From Maribacter_C sp947494565 (GTDB lineage Bacteria; Bacteroidota; Bacteroidia; Flavobacteriales; Flavobacteriaceae), in NCBI RefSeq assembly GCF_047345415.1, contig NZ_JBLFEP010000001.1, positions 868,001 through 932,000 of the forward strand: a stretch of DNA of 64,000 nt, written 5' to 3'. This document shows positions 25,295 to 33,926 of this stretch, piece by piece (positions within the stretch are counted from its first letter, which is position 1; every line of letters begins with the position of its first letter). A program made the position numbers and the translations under genes. The notes under the pieces are model-generated. The model saw only the letters and a list, made by a program, of their open reading frames with translations, did no database searches and was not told the DNA's origin.

Positions 25295-25325
25295 TAAATA
25301 TAAGGGTTTCTCACGGAGGAACAAA
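25295..25325 (-). promoter_or_regulatory. glpK promoter
   Basis: On the minus strand: TTTG (25325-25322), a spacer of exactly 19 bases, then TATATTTA (25302-25295). This fits the Bacteroidota primary-sigma consensus TTTG-N19-TAnnTTTG with one mismatch. It sits immediately downstream of the pbpC stop codon, about 75 bases before the glpK ATG. Confidence 0.6.
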
Positions 25326-25335
25326 GAAGTTGAGA

Positions 25336-27738
25336 TTACTCTATCGTTATCGTAACATAAACTTCATTGCCCTGTTGATCAACAGCGGTTATTTTGTGTT
25401 TTCCGGCACTCGGAAGTACTCCGATTTCATGAAAATTTTTGGTCTGTTGCAGGTAGGTGTCGTTTAGGTACCAGTAGACTTCAGTTTCTGGTTTATTGTG
25501 GGCCAACTTCAGTACCATCTCATTTTTATCACCCGTAAAATTCTTGGTGAGGGTAATGCGGCTTCCATTTTTAGGATATATAAATTCCATAGGTGCTGCG
25601 TTCGTAGGTAGGCAATCCTTTCGAAAAGGAGGTAACGATACATACAAGGGGTGGGTTCTTTTATAGTAGAATTCCATTAAAGGCGGTAATGAAAACCATG
25701 ATTGCGCTTTTGCATCCGACAACTCGGCACAGGAAGAGTTTACCCGTAGCTGCTTTTGAGAATCGAGATAAACCATTTGATGGTAACTGCATGATGGTAC
25801 GTAGTTTTCCTTATCGGGGATACCGATCTTTTTGATCGGACAAATCGTACTGGCCAAAAATCCGCTTTCCGCACATACCTCGATTTCAGTGAATTCGTCA
25901 AAAGGTTTCTGGAACCATTCGCCAGTCGGAAGTATGTCAAAAACATCGAAGAGTATTGGTGCTGCACTCGAAACTCCTGAAACATTCGGGCGACCTTCGC
26001 CATCTGCATTGCCCACCCATATTCCGACTATATGGTCAGTTGTTATTCCGATGGCCCAGGCGTCTTTATTGCCGAAACTCGTACCGGTTTTCCAAGCGAT
26101 TTGTTTGCTGCTATCGAAGAACTGCCAAGATTCATCGCCTTGAGGTCGATTTACCTCTTTCATCGCTTCAAAAGTGAGGTAGATACTGGCCGCATCAAAA
26201 ACCGTCTTTTCTCTTGATTTTTCCCCGAAATCGACTACTTGGTCTGTTTTCAGTACGGGTTCGGCCAACTCTTGATCGAAATATTCACTTGATGTGGCGT
26301 TAAAATGGTTCAAAGTGGAGGCCAAATTGGCATAAGTTTTACACAGGTCCCATAGGTTGCTTTCCGCCCCTCCCAAAATTAAGGTCAGCCCATAGTGATC
26401 TGCTGATTTGTTCAACCCGCCCAATTCAAAAACGTTCAATTGATCCCTGAATTTTTGCAGGCCGTAAGATTGTAGTAAACGTACCGCCGGAATATTCAAT
26501 GATCTGGCCAAAGCATTTTTCGCTTCCACCGCACCACTATAATCTTCATTGAAGTTCTCCGGTGTATATCCCGCGATTTGGGTCGGTACATCGGCCACCA
26601 ACATTTCAGGCAATAGTTCGCCTGCATCCAACATGGCCGTATACAGTATTGGTTTTATGGTGCTCCCCGTACTACGGTTCGCCTGTATCATATCCACATC
26701 TTTTTGATGCATGGCCGAGGTCTGGGTATTGCCGACATAACTCAACACCTCACGTGTTCTCACATCAAGAATCAAAACCGCGGCATTATGCACTTGATTT
26801 TGTTCCAGTACCCTATGGTGTTTTTGCACAATGGTGTTCACATTGCGCTGCAAAGTTGCATCAATGGTACTTTTGGTTCGTTTCCCCTTTTCGGATTTCG
26901 CTACGTGTTGTACCAAATGCGATGCTATTTTTGGCAAGGGGTATGGTGTGGAAGGCAAGGCTTCCAAAAGGGCCAATTCATAGGTGGTGCGGTCTATGTG
27001 GTTTTCTTCGTATAATTTATTCAGTAATCTATTTCTTTTCTCCAGTAGTGCTTTTTGGTTTTTTCCGGGATAGATCAAACTAGGAGCATTGGGCAAAACG
27101 GCAAGGGTAGCCGACTCTGCCCAAGAGAGTTGATGGGGTTGCAAGCCAAAATAACGCCATGCGGCCACATCGAGGCCGACGACGTTTCCTCCAAAAGGGG
27201 CATGGCTGGTATACATCTTGAGTATTTCGGCTTTTGAATATCGCCACTCCAATCGGGTCGCCAAAATCAACTCGATTAGTTTCTCGGTGTACGAGCGTCC
27301 TTTATTTCTTGACAATCGAATCACCTGTTGCGTAAGGGTGCTTCCGCCTCGAACGTTCTTTCCTGCCGAAATATTCGCTCGTAACGCCTTCACCATTGAA
27401 ATCGGGTTGAACCCTGGATGTTGGTAGAAATAGGCATCTTCGAAAGCAAGTAAGCAGGTTTCGAACTTTTTTGGAACGCTATCGATAACAGGGAAACGCC
27501 ATTGTCCGTCATCGGCTATCCTCGCGCCTAATAAGACCCCTTCACGACTTTCTATCACGGTAGCGGTCGGAGTTGTGAAGAGCTGCTTTGGCAAACAAAA
27601 ATAGTAGGCGATCAAAAGAATTGTCGAAAGGAACAGCTTTTTTGGATGTTTGCGCAAAAACACTTTTAGCTTGAATAACAAGCGATTTACGGCAACAGTT
27701 CGGTTCGTATTCTTTGGGTTTATCGATTTCACTGGCAT
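25336..27738 (-). CDS. pbpC: Penicillin-binding protein 1C (bifunctional)
   Basis: An 800-residue class A PBP with an N-terminal membrane anchor (about 34-50). The GT51 transglycosylase domain has EDAYFYQHPG (Glu100) and RGGSTLTQQV (130-139). The transpeptidase domain has SxxK at Ser359-Lys362, SLN at 413-415 and KTGT at 550-553. The C-terminal PBP1C-specific Ig-like domain covers about 715-800. It polymerises and crosslinks peptidoglycan in the periplasm. PBP1C is classically encoded beside alpha-2-macroglobulin; here that gene lies about 8.5 kb upstream on the same strand, with unrelated genes between. Confidence 0.95.
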   Translation of the reverse strand: MPVKSINPKNTNRTVAVNRLLFKLKVFLRKHPKKLFLSTILLIAYYFCLPKQLFTTPTATVIESREGVLLGARIADDGQWRFPVIDSVPKKFETCLLAFEDAYFYQHPGFNPISMVKALRANISAGKNVRGGSTLTQQVIRLSRNKGRSYTEKLIELILATRLEWRYSKAEILKMYTSHAPFGGNVVGLDVAAWRYFGLQPHQLSWAESATLAVLPNAPSLIYPGKNQKALLEKRNRLLNKLYEENHIDRTTYELALLEALPSTPYPLPKIASHLVQHVAKSEKGKRTKSTIDATLQRNVNTIVQKHHRVLEQNQVHNAAVLILDVRTREVLSYVGNTQTSAMHQKDVDMIQANRSTGSTIKPILYTAMLDAGELLPEMLVADVPTQIAGYTPENFNEDYSGAVEAKNALARSLNIPAVRLLQSYGLQKFRDQLNVFELGGLNKSADHYGLTLILGGAESNLWDLCKTYANLASTLNHFNATSSEYFDQELAEPVLKTDQVVDFGEKSREKTVFDAASIYLTFEAMKEVNRPQGDESWQFFDSSKQIAWKTGTSFGNKDAWAIGITTDHIVGIWVGNADGEGRPNVSGVSSAAPILFDVFDILPTGEWFQKPFDEFTEIEVCAESGFLASTICPIKKIGIPDKENYVPSCSYHQMVYLDSQKQLRVNSSCAELSDAKAQSWFSLPPLMEFYYKRTHPLYVSLPPFRKDCLPTNAAPMEFIYPKNGSRITLTKNFTGDKNEMVLKLAHNKPETEVYWYLNDTYLQQTKNFHEIGVLPSAGKHKITAVDQQGNEVYVTITIE

Positions 27739-27857
27739 CAGTGTTTATGGAACATCCAGAGGGCTCTTTTCTTCTATATAAACTTCAATACGGTAGTTCT
27801 ATTGCAGCATCTAAATCAAACCTTCTGACCAAATAACTATGGCCCTCAGGTTACTGC

Positions 27858-28736
27858 TCATTTTTTCCATTCCGACTTCGCCGCCCTAAGGTCATCGATA
27901 AAAAGCGGGTTAGGGAACATCGCAGATAACATGCGATGGGCGAGTAGACGAGCCGCTTCTTCATCACTCGGATAGTGAATACCCATAATCTCGCGAGATT
28001 CGCCGATTTCATAAGCAAGTTCCAAAAACCGCTCTCGTTTATCCGGTAGCAACTCACTCCACGCAAAGGCCTGAATGTATGCCCATAAGGTATGACCGCT
28101 TGCAAAGGAAGGCGATCCCATAATCTGTAGAGGTTTCAACCGTGGTTCCAACACGTAAGGCCTCGCCCGCAACAAATGGTATTTCACGGTGAACTCCATA
28201 ATCCGCATATCTTTGGTAATGCCCTTGAGCAGTTTGGCTGTTGCGGGGTAATTGGCGGCATTGCACTCATCACCCAATAGTGTTCGTCCCTCGAAAAACA
28301 AATCTTGCACATTCTCTTCATAATTTGGATGGTCTTCCATGACATCTATATGCGGCCAATAGCCTATTGGCGCTAGAACTTGAGCTGCTCGCTCTTCTTG
28401 TTTCTCAGTACGTTTGTATTGCCACTCCAGTAAAAAATCCAATTCGGCACGAGTCTGCTCCGAACTGTTCGCCGGGAATGCAACGGATTGTTTTAACCGA
28501 CTTATTTGGTCGGCGCTCAGATAAGCCGGACTAAGTTGGGTATATAACAACGCCATCGAATTATAACTTTCAGGGAAGAACCGCAAGCTATCCAATACTG
28601 CCTTTTCGGAATTGGGCTCGGCACTCAATTTTCCCAGCTCTAGGTAATGGTTTGTTGCAGGCTCTAGTGGGTGCACTGCTTGGGAAAGACCGACAACATG
28701 GGTCAAAAGCGCTAGATATCCTACTATTTTGTACAT
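27858..28736 (-). CDS. Class A-type acid phosphatase (PAP2 superfamily), secreted
   Basis: A 292-residue protein from ATG 28736 (the frame opens six codons earlier at a TTG). It begins with a signal peptide. In the numbering of the longer frame, the three phosphatase motifs are K191-x6-RP, SFASGH (216-221, where many members have PSGH) and SREIMGIHYPSD (S253, R254, H260, D264). This is the KX6RP / SGH / SRX5HX3D signature shared with PhoN acid phosphatases and vanadium haloperoxidases. It is probably a periplasmic non-specific phosphomonoesterase. Confidence 0.85.
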   Translation of the reverse strand: MYKIVGYLALLTHVVGLSQAVHPLEPATNHYLELGKLSAEPNSEKAVLDSLRFFPESYNSMALLYTQLSPAYLSADQISRLKQSVAFPANSSEQTRAELDFLLEWQYKRTEKQEERAAQVLAPIGYWPHIDVMEDHPNYEENVQDLFFEGRTLLGDECNAANYPATAKLLKGITKDMRIMEFTVKYHLLRARPYVLEPRLKPLQIMGSPSFASGHTLWAYIQAFAWSELLPDKRERFLELAYEIGESREIMGIHYPSDEEAARLLAHRMLSAMFPNPLFIDDLRAAKSEWKK

Positions 28737-28813
28737 AGTATATTTAGGTTTCAATTATTGACATACGGCTCGAAACAGATTATCGCGACTCACCGGGCTC
28801 TCGACCTCCCATT

Positions 28814-29170
28814 TTAACGGATGTATTCCTTGTCCAAAAAGTAGCCCACAATGGCTTCCTTCATCAAAACGGATTGTTCCCCGGCTTTCAAAGGAGGTAA
28901 TTCTTCCTTAATCACATAGTGCGGCCATCCATCTTCGTCATAGTACTCAAACTCATAGTAGCCATAGGGTTCCAGAAGTCGACAAATGGCGATATGCATC
29001 AAATCGACCTTATGGTCTTTCTTGAATTTTCTGTGGTATTGACCTAATTCTTGAACGCCCACTAAATATATAATGGCATCCAATTCCAAGGGGTCACCAT
29101 CTGCAAATTGAGCTGACAGGCGCACGACCAACTCTTGCCATCGTTCTTTTAATTGCTCGTCTCTAGACAT
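28814..29170 (-). CDS. Conserved hypothetical protein, 118 residues
   Basis: A soluble, acidic 118-residue protein, mostly helical, with an aromatic-acidic stretch (YGYYEFEYYDEDGWPHY) in the middle. No signal peptide, no membrane segment and no catalytic motif I recognise. It is divergent from the CvpA gene, and a minus-strand -7 element lies 45 bases upstream. Probably a lineage-specific cytoplasmic protein. Confidence 0.75.
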   Translation of the reverse strand: MSRDEQLKERWQELVVRLSAQFADGDPLELDAIIYLVGVQELGQYHRKFKKDHKVDLMHIAICRLLEPYGYYEFEYYDEDGWPHYVIKEELPPLKAGEQSVLMKEAIVGYFLDKEYIR

Positions 29171-29214
29171 TTATGTTATTGATTTTCCATTGCCACATGG
29201 GCTAAACGTGATAT

Positions 29215-29243
29215 CAAAGGTACAAATCAAAGCGCTATATTTG
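29215..29243. promoter_or_regulatory. Divergent -7 elements between the hypothetical gene and cvpA
   Basis: Minus strand: TACCTTTG at 29222-29215, 45 bases before the start at 29170. Plus strand: TATATTTG at 29236-29243, 16 bases before the CvpA ATG. Both match TAnnTTTG exactly, 13 bases apart on opposite strands, so the two genes have back-to-back promoters. Confidence 0.5.
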
Positions 29244-29259
29244 TTGAAACAATTTCCCA

Positions 29260-29766
29260 ATGAGTTTTATTGATATCGTTTTAGGGCTGCTACTCTTATA
29301 TGGGCTGTATAAGGGGCTTAGAAACGGAATATTCGTCGAAATCGCATCGATCATTGCCCTGATCGCAGGTATTTTTGGAGCTATCCATTTTTCATACGTT
29401 GCAGGGGATTACCTCTATGAAAACATGCAATGGGATGAACGTTACATCAACATTGCCGCATTCGTGATTACTTTTATCGTAATCGTGGTCGCTGTGCACC
29501 TAGCCGGGAAACTACTAACGAAAATTGCCGATTTCGCCATGCTCGGACTTCTCAATAAAATTGCCGGGGCGATTTTCGGAGTTGTGAAGGTTGCCGTAAT
29601 CCTAGGTGCGATATTGATTTTTTTCGAACGGGTCAATTCTTCCGTTGGACTTGTAAAGGGGGCGGCTTTTGAGAACTCCGTACTTTATGAGCCCGTAAAG
29701 GAAATCGGTGCTTTCGTCTTTAATGCGGTCTTAAAGGGTGGTGAAGGGGAAGAACCAGAGCAATGA
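29260..29766 (+). CDS. CvpA family membrane protein
   Basis: A 168-residue protein with four hydrophobic segments. It opens with FIDIVLGLLLLYGLYKGLRNG, the family's typical start, and has a Gly/Ala-rich third helix (AGAIFGVVKVAVILGAIL). CvpA proteins are inner-membrane proteins first linked to colicin V production and to envelope stress; the molecular role is unsettled. It is a single gene with its own promoter. Confidence 0.88.
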   Translation: MSFIDIVLGLLLLYGLYKGLRNGIFVEIASIIALIAGIFGAIHFSYVAGDYLYENMQWDERYINIAAFVITFIVIVVAVHLAGKLLTKIADFAMLGLLNKIAGAIFGVVKVAVILGAILIFFERVNSSVGLVKGAAFENSVLYEPVKEIGAFVFNAVLKGGEGEEPEQ

Positions 29767-30058
29767 AACCACATGTGTAAATACCTCTTTTTTCGATGTC
29801 CTGATTTCAAGGATGCCAAATGGAACAGCATGGCATAAACCTAAAATACATGTCCTATATTTCCACAAATTGTAAGATATTGGACTATACCAAGCTGTCG
29901 GTCATCTACTTTCGCAACTTTATTTGTGTGCTCCGACGTCTTGAAAGTAAAGAATATCCAAAGTCATGATGAACAGCCGCTTTGAACACCACGATGCAAG
30001 TATTTACGACCAAAAAGTGCTTTACTGATTTCCATCTCAAGCTAGTTTACCTAGTTAT
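29767..30058. other. Long regulatory leader of the membrane AraC gene
   Basis: This 292-base gap has no gene. It holds the first copy of the duplicated operator-like element (29852-29885) and the TACTTTCG box (29907-29914). The predicted leader to the ATG is about 145 bases and shows no clear riboswitch or hairpin. Confidence 0.6.
29852..29914 (+). promoter_or_regulatory. Operator/promoter element copy 1, upstream of the membrane AraC gene
   Basis: GTCCTATAT followed at 29867 by AAATTGTAAGATATTGGAC (to 29885). After a 21-base spacer comes TACTTTCG (29907-29914), a TAnnTTTG variant. The ends GTCC/GGAC form an inverted repeat. A second copy lies upstream of the next gene at 31222. It is probably the binding site of the AraC regulator encoded downstream, which would then regulate itself. 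Confidence 0.6.
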
Positions 30059-31228
30059 ATGAGTAACGTATTGACATTCTTGACCATGAATTTCAACATT
30101 TTTAATACCCTTATTCTATCTGGAGTTTTACAAGGGTTCATTTTTTTTATTGCCGTAATTTCCAATAAAAAATTTCAGGGTAAGGCAAACGCTTTTCTAG
30201 CTTTTACTGTTCTCTTTCTTAGTATTAGCAATTTGAACTATTACGCCTGGGACGTTGGTCTTATGACTACTTTTCCTGCCATGGTAATTCTTCATGTACC
30301 ATGGGCATTGACGCTGGCTCCTTGCTTCTATCTTTATGTTAGGCATTCGGTCGAACCTGCCATACCCTTGACTGAACGATCAAGGCGTTACTTTCTTTTA
30401 TTCTTACCCTTTATCATTATATCGTTATTTATTTGGGGGGTCCGACTTTACACCCATTTGCTAGACCGGCCGACGCTCATAAAAAACATCTACTATTTTT
30501 ATCTTGAGCTCGTTAACTTAACGGCCATCATTCTCTCCGCTGTAATTTCGTTTCGATTGTTAAACAAATATCGGGCAGCCAAAAAGATAATGCCCGAACG
30601 TTTTATCATTAGACTTGGTTGGTTACGAAAAATGTTGTTACTCTCCTGTGTTATCATCGTCTGTTGGGTGGTGCTTATCGTTTTTGATATGGCGACCGAC
30701 ATTGATACTATAAGTCTATTCTATCCATTGTGGTTATCGCTTACCTTATGGATCTACTGGGTGGGGTATACCGGCATATACCAGGCCAAGTTGGCCAAAG
30801 AAAGGGCTGAAATAAGAAGAGAACTGAAGACAAAACAACTTTCTTCTAACAAAAAAATAGTACAAAAAAACGGAACAAAAGAATTAGAGCATTACCATCA
30901 AATCATTCATTTATTAGAAAATGAGCAGATGTATGCCAATCCATCCCTAGGGTTGCAAGATATTGGTGACAAGCTCAACATTTCACCAAATTATGTATCC
31001 AAGATCGTCAATACACAGGCTAATATGAGCTTTACCGATCTGGTTAACCAATACCGCCATGAAATGGTCAAAGAACTGTTACAAGGTTCAAAGTTCAAAA
31101 ACTATAAGATTATGGCCATTGCGTTGGAAGCAGGGTTCAACTCTAAATCGAATTTCTACAAATATTTCAAATCGGTCGAAGGCATGACTCCCACCGATTA
31201 CATCAAAAAGCTTCGAGAAACGTCCTAA
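30059..31228 (+). CDS. Membrane-embedded AraC-family transcriptional regulator
   Basis: A 389-residue protein with about seven membrane helices in residues 10-240, then a charged coiled stretch and a C-terminal AraC HTH domain (about 280-385). HTH landmarks are LNISPNYVSKIVN and NSKSNFYKYFKSVEGMTPTDY. It probably senses a signal at the membrane and binds DNA from the cytoplasmic side. Met10 (30086) is an alternative start. Near-identical elements upstream of this gene and of the following lipoprotein gene suggest that it controls both. Confidence 0.88.
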   Translation: MSNVLTFLTMNFNIFNTLILSGVLQGFIFFIAVISNKKFQGKANAFLAFTVLFLSISNLNYYAWDVGLMTTFPAMVILHVPWALTLAPCFYLYVRHSVEPAIPLTERSRRYFLLFLPFIIISLFIWGVRLYTHLLDRPTLIKNIYYFYLELVNLTAIILSAVISFRLLNKYRAAKKIMPERFIIRLGWLRKMLLLSCVIIVCWVVLIVFDMATDIDTISLFYPLWLSLTLWIYWVGYTGIYQAKLAKERAEIRRELKTKQLSSNKKIVQKNGTKELEHYHQIIHLLENEQMYANPSLGLQDIGDKLNISPNYVSKIVNTQANMSFTDLVNQYRHEMVKELLQGSKFKNYKIMAIALEAGFNSKSNFYKYFKSVEGMTPTDYIKKLRETS

Positions 31229-31282
31229 ATCCTTGAAATTGTAAGATGCTGGACAACGCCGGCATACCAAAAAATACTTTCA
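31222..31282 (+). promoter_or_regulatory. Operator/promoter element copy 2, upstream of the collagen-like lipoprotein gene
   Basis: GTCCTAAAT, then AAATTGTAAGATGCTGGAC (31236-31254), which is 17 of 19 identical to copy 1. A 20-base spacer then leads to TACTTTCA (31275-31282). It begins inside the end of the AraC coding region and lies about 90 bases before the lipoprotein ATG. Confidence 0.6.
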
Positions 31283-31371
31283 CGATAACGCCCCCGTTTT
31301 TGAGGAACATTAATAACCTCATGTGCATCATTAAACTGCACATCTAATTAACCTTTTAAAACATTTTTATC

Positions 31372-32121
31372 ATGAAAAACAATTTTTTACAAATTCTAGG
31401 TGCTGCTTGTCTAGTCTTATTTATGGGAAGTTCAATAACGAGTTGTAGTGTCGAGGACGGCATTGACGGAGTAAATGGAATTGATGGAATCGACGGCCAG
31501 AATGGTGTCGATGGCCAAAACGGGGCCGATGGTCAAGATGGGGCCGACGGTCAAGATGGAGCAGATGCCATTGGCCTTGAAAAGTTTGCGGAGTACGGCT
31601 CTATAGCCCTGAGGGTTCAGGGAATTCGCCCCGATAGCGTAGCCTTTGACTATGAAACGGATCTGGAATTCATTTCACCAGAGCTTTACGATAACAACTT
31701 TCGAGATGATGATCCCGATCATGAATTCTACTTTTTACGATTGTTAGACGCACCCAACATTGATGAAATAAACGGTGCTGCCATCTCTTTGGACGTCTTG
31801 GACGCCGGCTTGGCATCGCAAAGTTTCAGTTTTGAAATAGAGTTTTCGGAATTTTCAATTTTTGCGGACGACCTCACCTATATTACGCTTTACGACGAGT
31901 ATTATGGATCGCTCAATACGAATGACAAAGTTGCCAATAACAATTACGGTATAGCCACTACCTTCACCATTACCGACTATAGCTTTGACGACACCACGAA
32001 CAATTTGAGGTTTTCATTTTCGATGGTAATTGCCGGAAACGATAACGAAACGGGGAACGACCTCACAATTGACGGCGATGTGGACGTCATCGTGTTTGAA
32101 AACGTCAATTCAAGGGCGTAA
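31372..32121 (+). CDS. Lipoprotein with collagen-like Gly-X-Y repeats
   Basis: A 249-residue lipoprotein (lipobox ITSC, Cys25). Residues 29-66 are Gly-X-Y triplets rich in Asp and Asn (GIDGVNGIDGIDGQNG...). A beta-rich acidic domain of about 180 residues without a family I recognise follows. The repeats may form a short stalk that lifts the domain off the cell surface. The gene follows the membrane AraC regulator and shares its operator-like element, so it is the probable target. Confidence 0.85.
   Translation: MKNNFLQILGAACLVLFMGSSITSCSVEDGIDGVNGIDGIDGQNGVDGQNGADGQDGADGQDGADAIGLEKFAEYGSIALRVQGIRPDSVAFDYETDLEFISPELYDNNFRDDDPDHEFYFLRLLDAPNIDEINGAAISLDVLDAGLASQSFSFEIEFSEFSIFADDLTYITLYDEYYGSLNTNDKVANNNYGIATTFTITDYSFDDTTNNLRFSFSMVIAGNDNETGNDLTIDGDVDVIVFENVNSRA
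31456..31569 (+). repeat. In-frame 9/18-base repeats coding for the Gly-X-Y stalk
   Basis: Degenerate tandem units of the type GAC/GAT-GGN-CAA/AAT encode the Gly-X-Y segment. The most similar units (GGGGCCGATGGTCAAGAT and its successor) are 18 bases long. The region could vary in length between strains. Confidence 0.7.
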
Positions 32122-32175
32122 AGACTATTTATTTCACCACTTATTTTACTGGCAATTCGTCAAGTAAACCATATA

Positions 32176-32207
32176 GGGCCCTCTAAAATTTTAGGGGGCT
32201 CTTTTTA
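32176..32207 (+). terminator. Terminator after the collagen-like lipoprotein gene
   Basis: GGGCCCTCTAAAA pairs with TTTTAGGGGGCTC (two G-T pairs), followed by TTTTT. It lies about 55 bases after the stop codon. Confidence 0.75.
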
Positions 32208-32363
32208 TGTGGTGTTCAGTAACTTCAAGAAAGGAAAAGTACGTACTAAAACGCAACTCCCTTTCTCTTTAAATGCGTCAATACTACAAAAATAGTTTAC
32301 ACTTATCTCTATCCTATTACACCTTTTGAATTAAACCTAAATTGTTCTTCCTAGAGAATACTG

Positions 32364-32864
32364 TTGATTTCATCGAAATTAAATTTAAAGTGTCGCCTGA
32401 ACTGGCCATCTTTGCAAGATTCCATTCACCAAGGTTTGAAAACTGTAAAGGACACTTCATATTATCAGAATGCACTACACGTGTTGAACTATGCATTCGG
32501 CGACTTTTATCTCTACGATGATTTTATCATTTCGGAAATCAAGGCCGGAGAGGTCGTTTCTTGGGATACCGTCGGGAAACTTTTAGTAAATGACATCAGA
32601 GAGATTTACGGCACTCGATCAAAAGAGCTTGTCTACATCAGTAATCGCGTCCATAAATATGCAGTGATGCCATCGGACTGGATTAAATTCAGAAAGAACG
32701 ATTGCAACATAAAAGCTTATGCTATAGTGAGTTACAATAAAAGAGCTTACTTAAATGCCCTATTGGAAAAACTCTTTTTCAGCGCTCGATTACAATTCTT
32801 TACCTCTTTGGACAGTGCCATCTCATGGGCTAACGAAATTCAACACAAGGAAAACGTGGCCTGA
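32364..32864 (+). CDS. Hypothetical protein, possibly STAS/SpoIIAA-like
   Basis: A 166-residue soluble protein. No ATG is available before codon 100 and an in-frame stop lies at 32352-32354, so TTG 32364 is the best start. The C-terminal half (VYISNRVHKYAVMPSDWIKF ... SLDSAISWANE) resembles SpoIIAA-like/STAS-SEC14 proteins common in Bacteroidota. No binding partner is evident in the neighbourhood. It converges on the hydroxyproline gene with no gap. Confidence 0.65.
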   Translation: MISSKLNLKCRLNWPSLQDSIHQGLKTVKDTSYYQNALHVLNYAFGDFYLYDDFIISEIKAGEVVSWDTVGKLLVNDIREIYGTRSKELVYISNRVHKYAVMPSDWIKFRKNDCNIKAYAIVSYNKRAYLNALLEKLFFSARLQFFTSLDSAISWANEIQHKENVA

Positions 32865-33926
32865 TTACTTTAACAAGAATCCGTTTGCCATTGGATCTTT
32901 AGGATCTATGCAAAAGGTGTGTACACCCGTGATATGTGCTGTACCTTCTACTTGGGGTATGACTGCATCATAAGGCCCATACTTTTGCTCGGTCACGAGT
33001 GATCCCCTGAAAACAGATCCCGTTATACTTTCTATACGCATGGTTTCTCCAAAATCGATTTCCTTTCTTGCCCTATGAATGGCCATTCTTCCTGAAACTC
33101 CCGATCCTGTGGGACAGCGATCTACTTCTCCCTCTGCAAAAATGCACACATTTTTACTACTGATTTCGGTTTTATCCGATTCTCCGATAAAAATAGTACC
33201 ATAAAGAAAACTTAAATCCTCTTCAAAGGGATGGACAACTTCTGAACTATTCGCTATCACCGCATGTTTGATGGCCATTCCTTTTTGAATCAATTCACGA
33301 TACGAATCAGTGCTTAGGTCAAAGTCAAAAGCGTTCTTTTGCATGTCGACATAGGCATAAAATGCACCTCCATAGGCCAAATCATAACTAATCTCCACAC
33401 CGTCGACTTCCACTTTTCTGTCCAAGGCCACTACAAAACTGGGGACACAGTGAAAACGAACCCCGCTCACCTTACCTTGCTTCACATGGGCATAGGCGGT
33501 AATACGACCACAGGGCGCATCAATTTTCAAGGTATTATCTCCCTCAAACACTTCGATCCAACGCATCTCAACAGCTAGGGTGGCAACGGCAATAATCGCA
33601 TGCCCGCACATGGTACTATAGCCTTCATTGTGCAGGAAAAGAATCCCGAAATCACCATCTTCATCGTTCGGAGGAACCAAAATACACCCATACATGTCGG
33701 CATGACCACGGGGCTCGAATAGCAAAGCGGTTCTGAGGTGATCATAGTGCTCTTTACAATACCGTCGGTAGTCCAATACGGAAGTCCCTTTTAACGCTGG
33801 AAAACCAGAAACAATGACCCGTAAGGGTTCGCCACCAGTATGCATATCGATGGTCTTAACCTGTATCCAATCTTTAGGTGGATTGAAATCGGTCTCCGTT
33901 TTTACTTTTTGATATGTTTTACGCAT
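32865..33926 (-). CDS. Trans-3-hydroxy-L-proline dehydratase (proline racemase family)
   Basis: A 353-residue protein from ATG 33926; the longer frame to 33983 lies inside the upstream gene. It belongs to the proline racemase fold. The first catalytic Cys is present (MCGHA), but the second is Thr in DRCPTGSG. That Cys/Thr pair marks trans-3-hydroxy-L-proline dehydratase (EC 4.2.1.77) as opposed to racemases and epimerases, which have two Cys. The product, delta-1-pyrroline-2-carboxylate, is the substrate of the enzyme class encoded just upstream. The start overlaps that gene's stop by 8 bases. Confidence 0.85.
   Translation of the reverse strand: MRKTYQKVKTETDFNPPKDWIQVKTIDMHTGGEPLRVIVSGFPALKGTSVLDYRRYCKEHYDHLRTALLFEPRGHADMYGCILVPPNDEDGDFGILFLHNEGYSTMCGHAIIAVATLAVEMRWIEVFEGDNTLKIDAPCGRITAYAHVKQGKVSGVRFHCVPSFVVALDRKVEVDGVEISYDLAYGGAFYAYVDMQKNAFDFDLSTDSYRELIQKGMAIKHAVIANSSEVVHPFEEDLSFLYGTIFIGESDKTEISSKNVCIFAEGEVDRCPTGSGVSGRMAIHRARKEIDFGETMRIESITGSVFRGSLVTEQKYGPYDAVIPQVEGTAHITGVHTFCIDPKDPMANGFLLK

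Noticed and set aside
26562..27083. 173-codon plus-strand frame opposite pbpC
   Set aside because: It lies opposite the PBP1C glycosyltransferase and transpeptidase domains, and its translation is Cys/His/Pro-rich nonsense typical of antisense frames.
31456..31569. CRISPR-like or non-coding tandem array
   Set aside because: The repeat is in frame and encodes Gly-X-Y triplets; there are no spacers and no cas genes.
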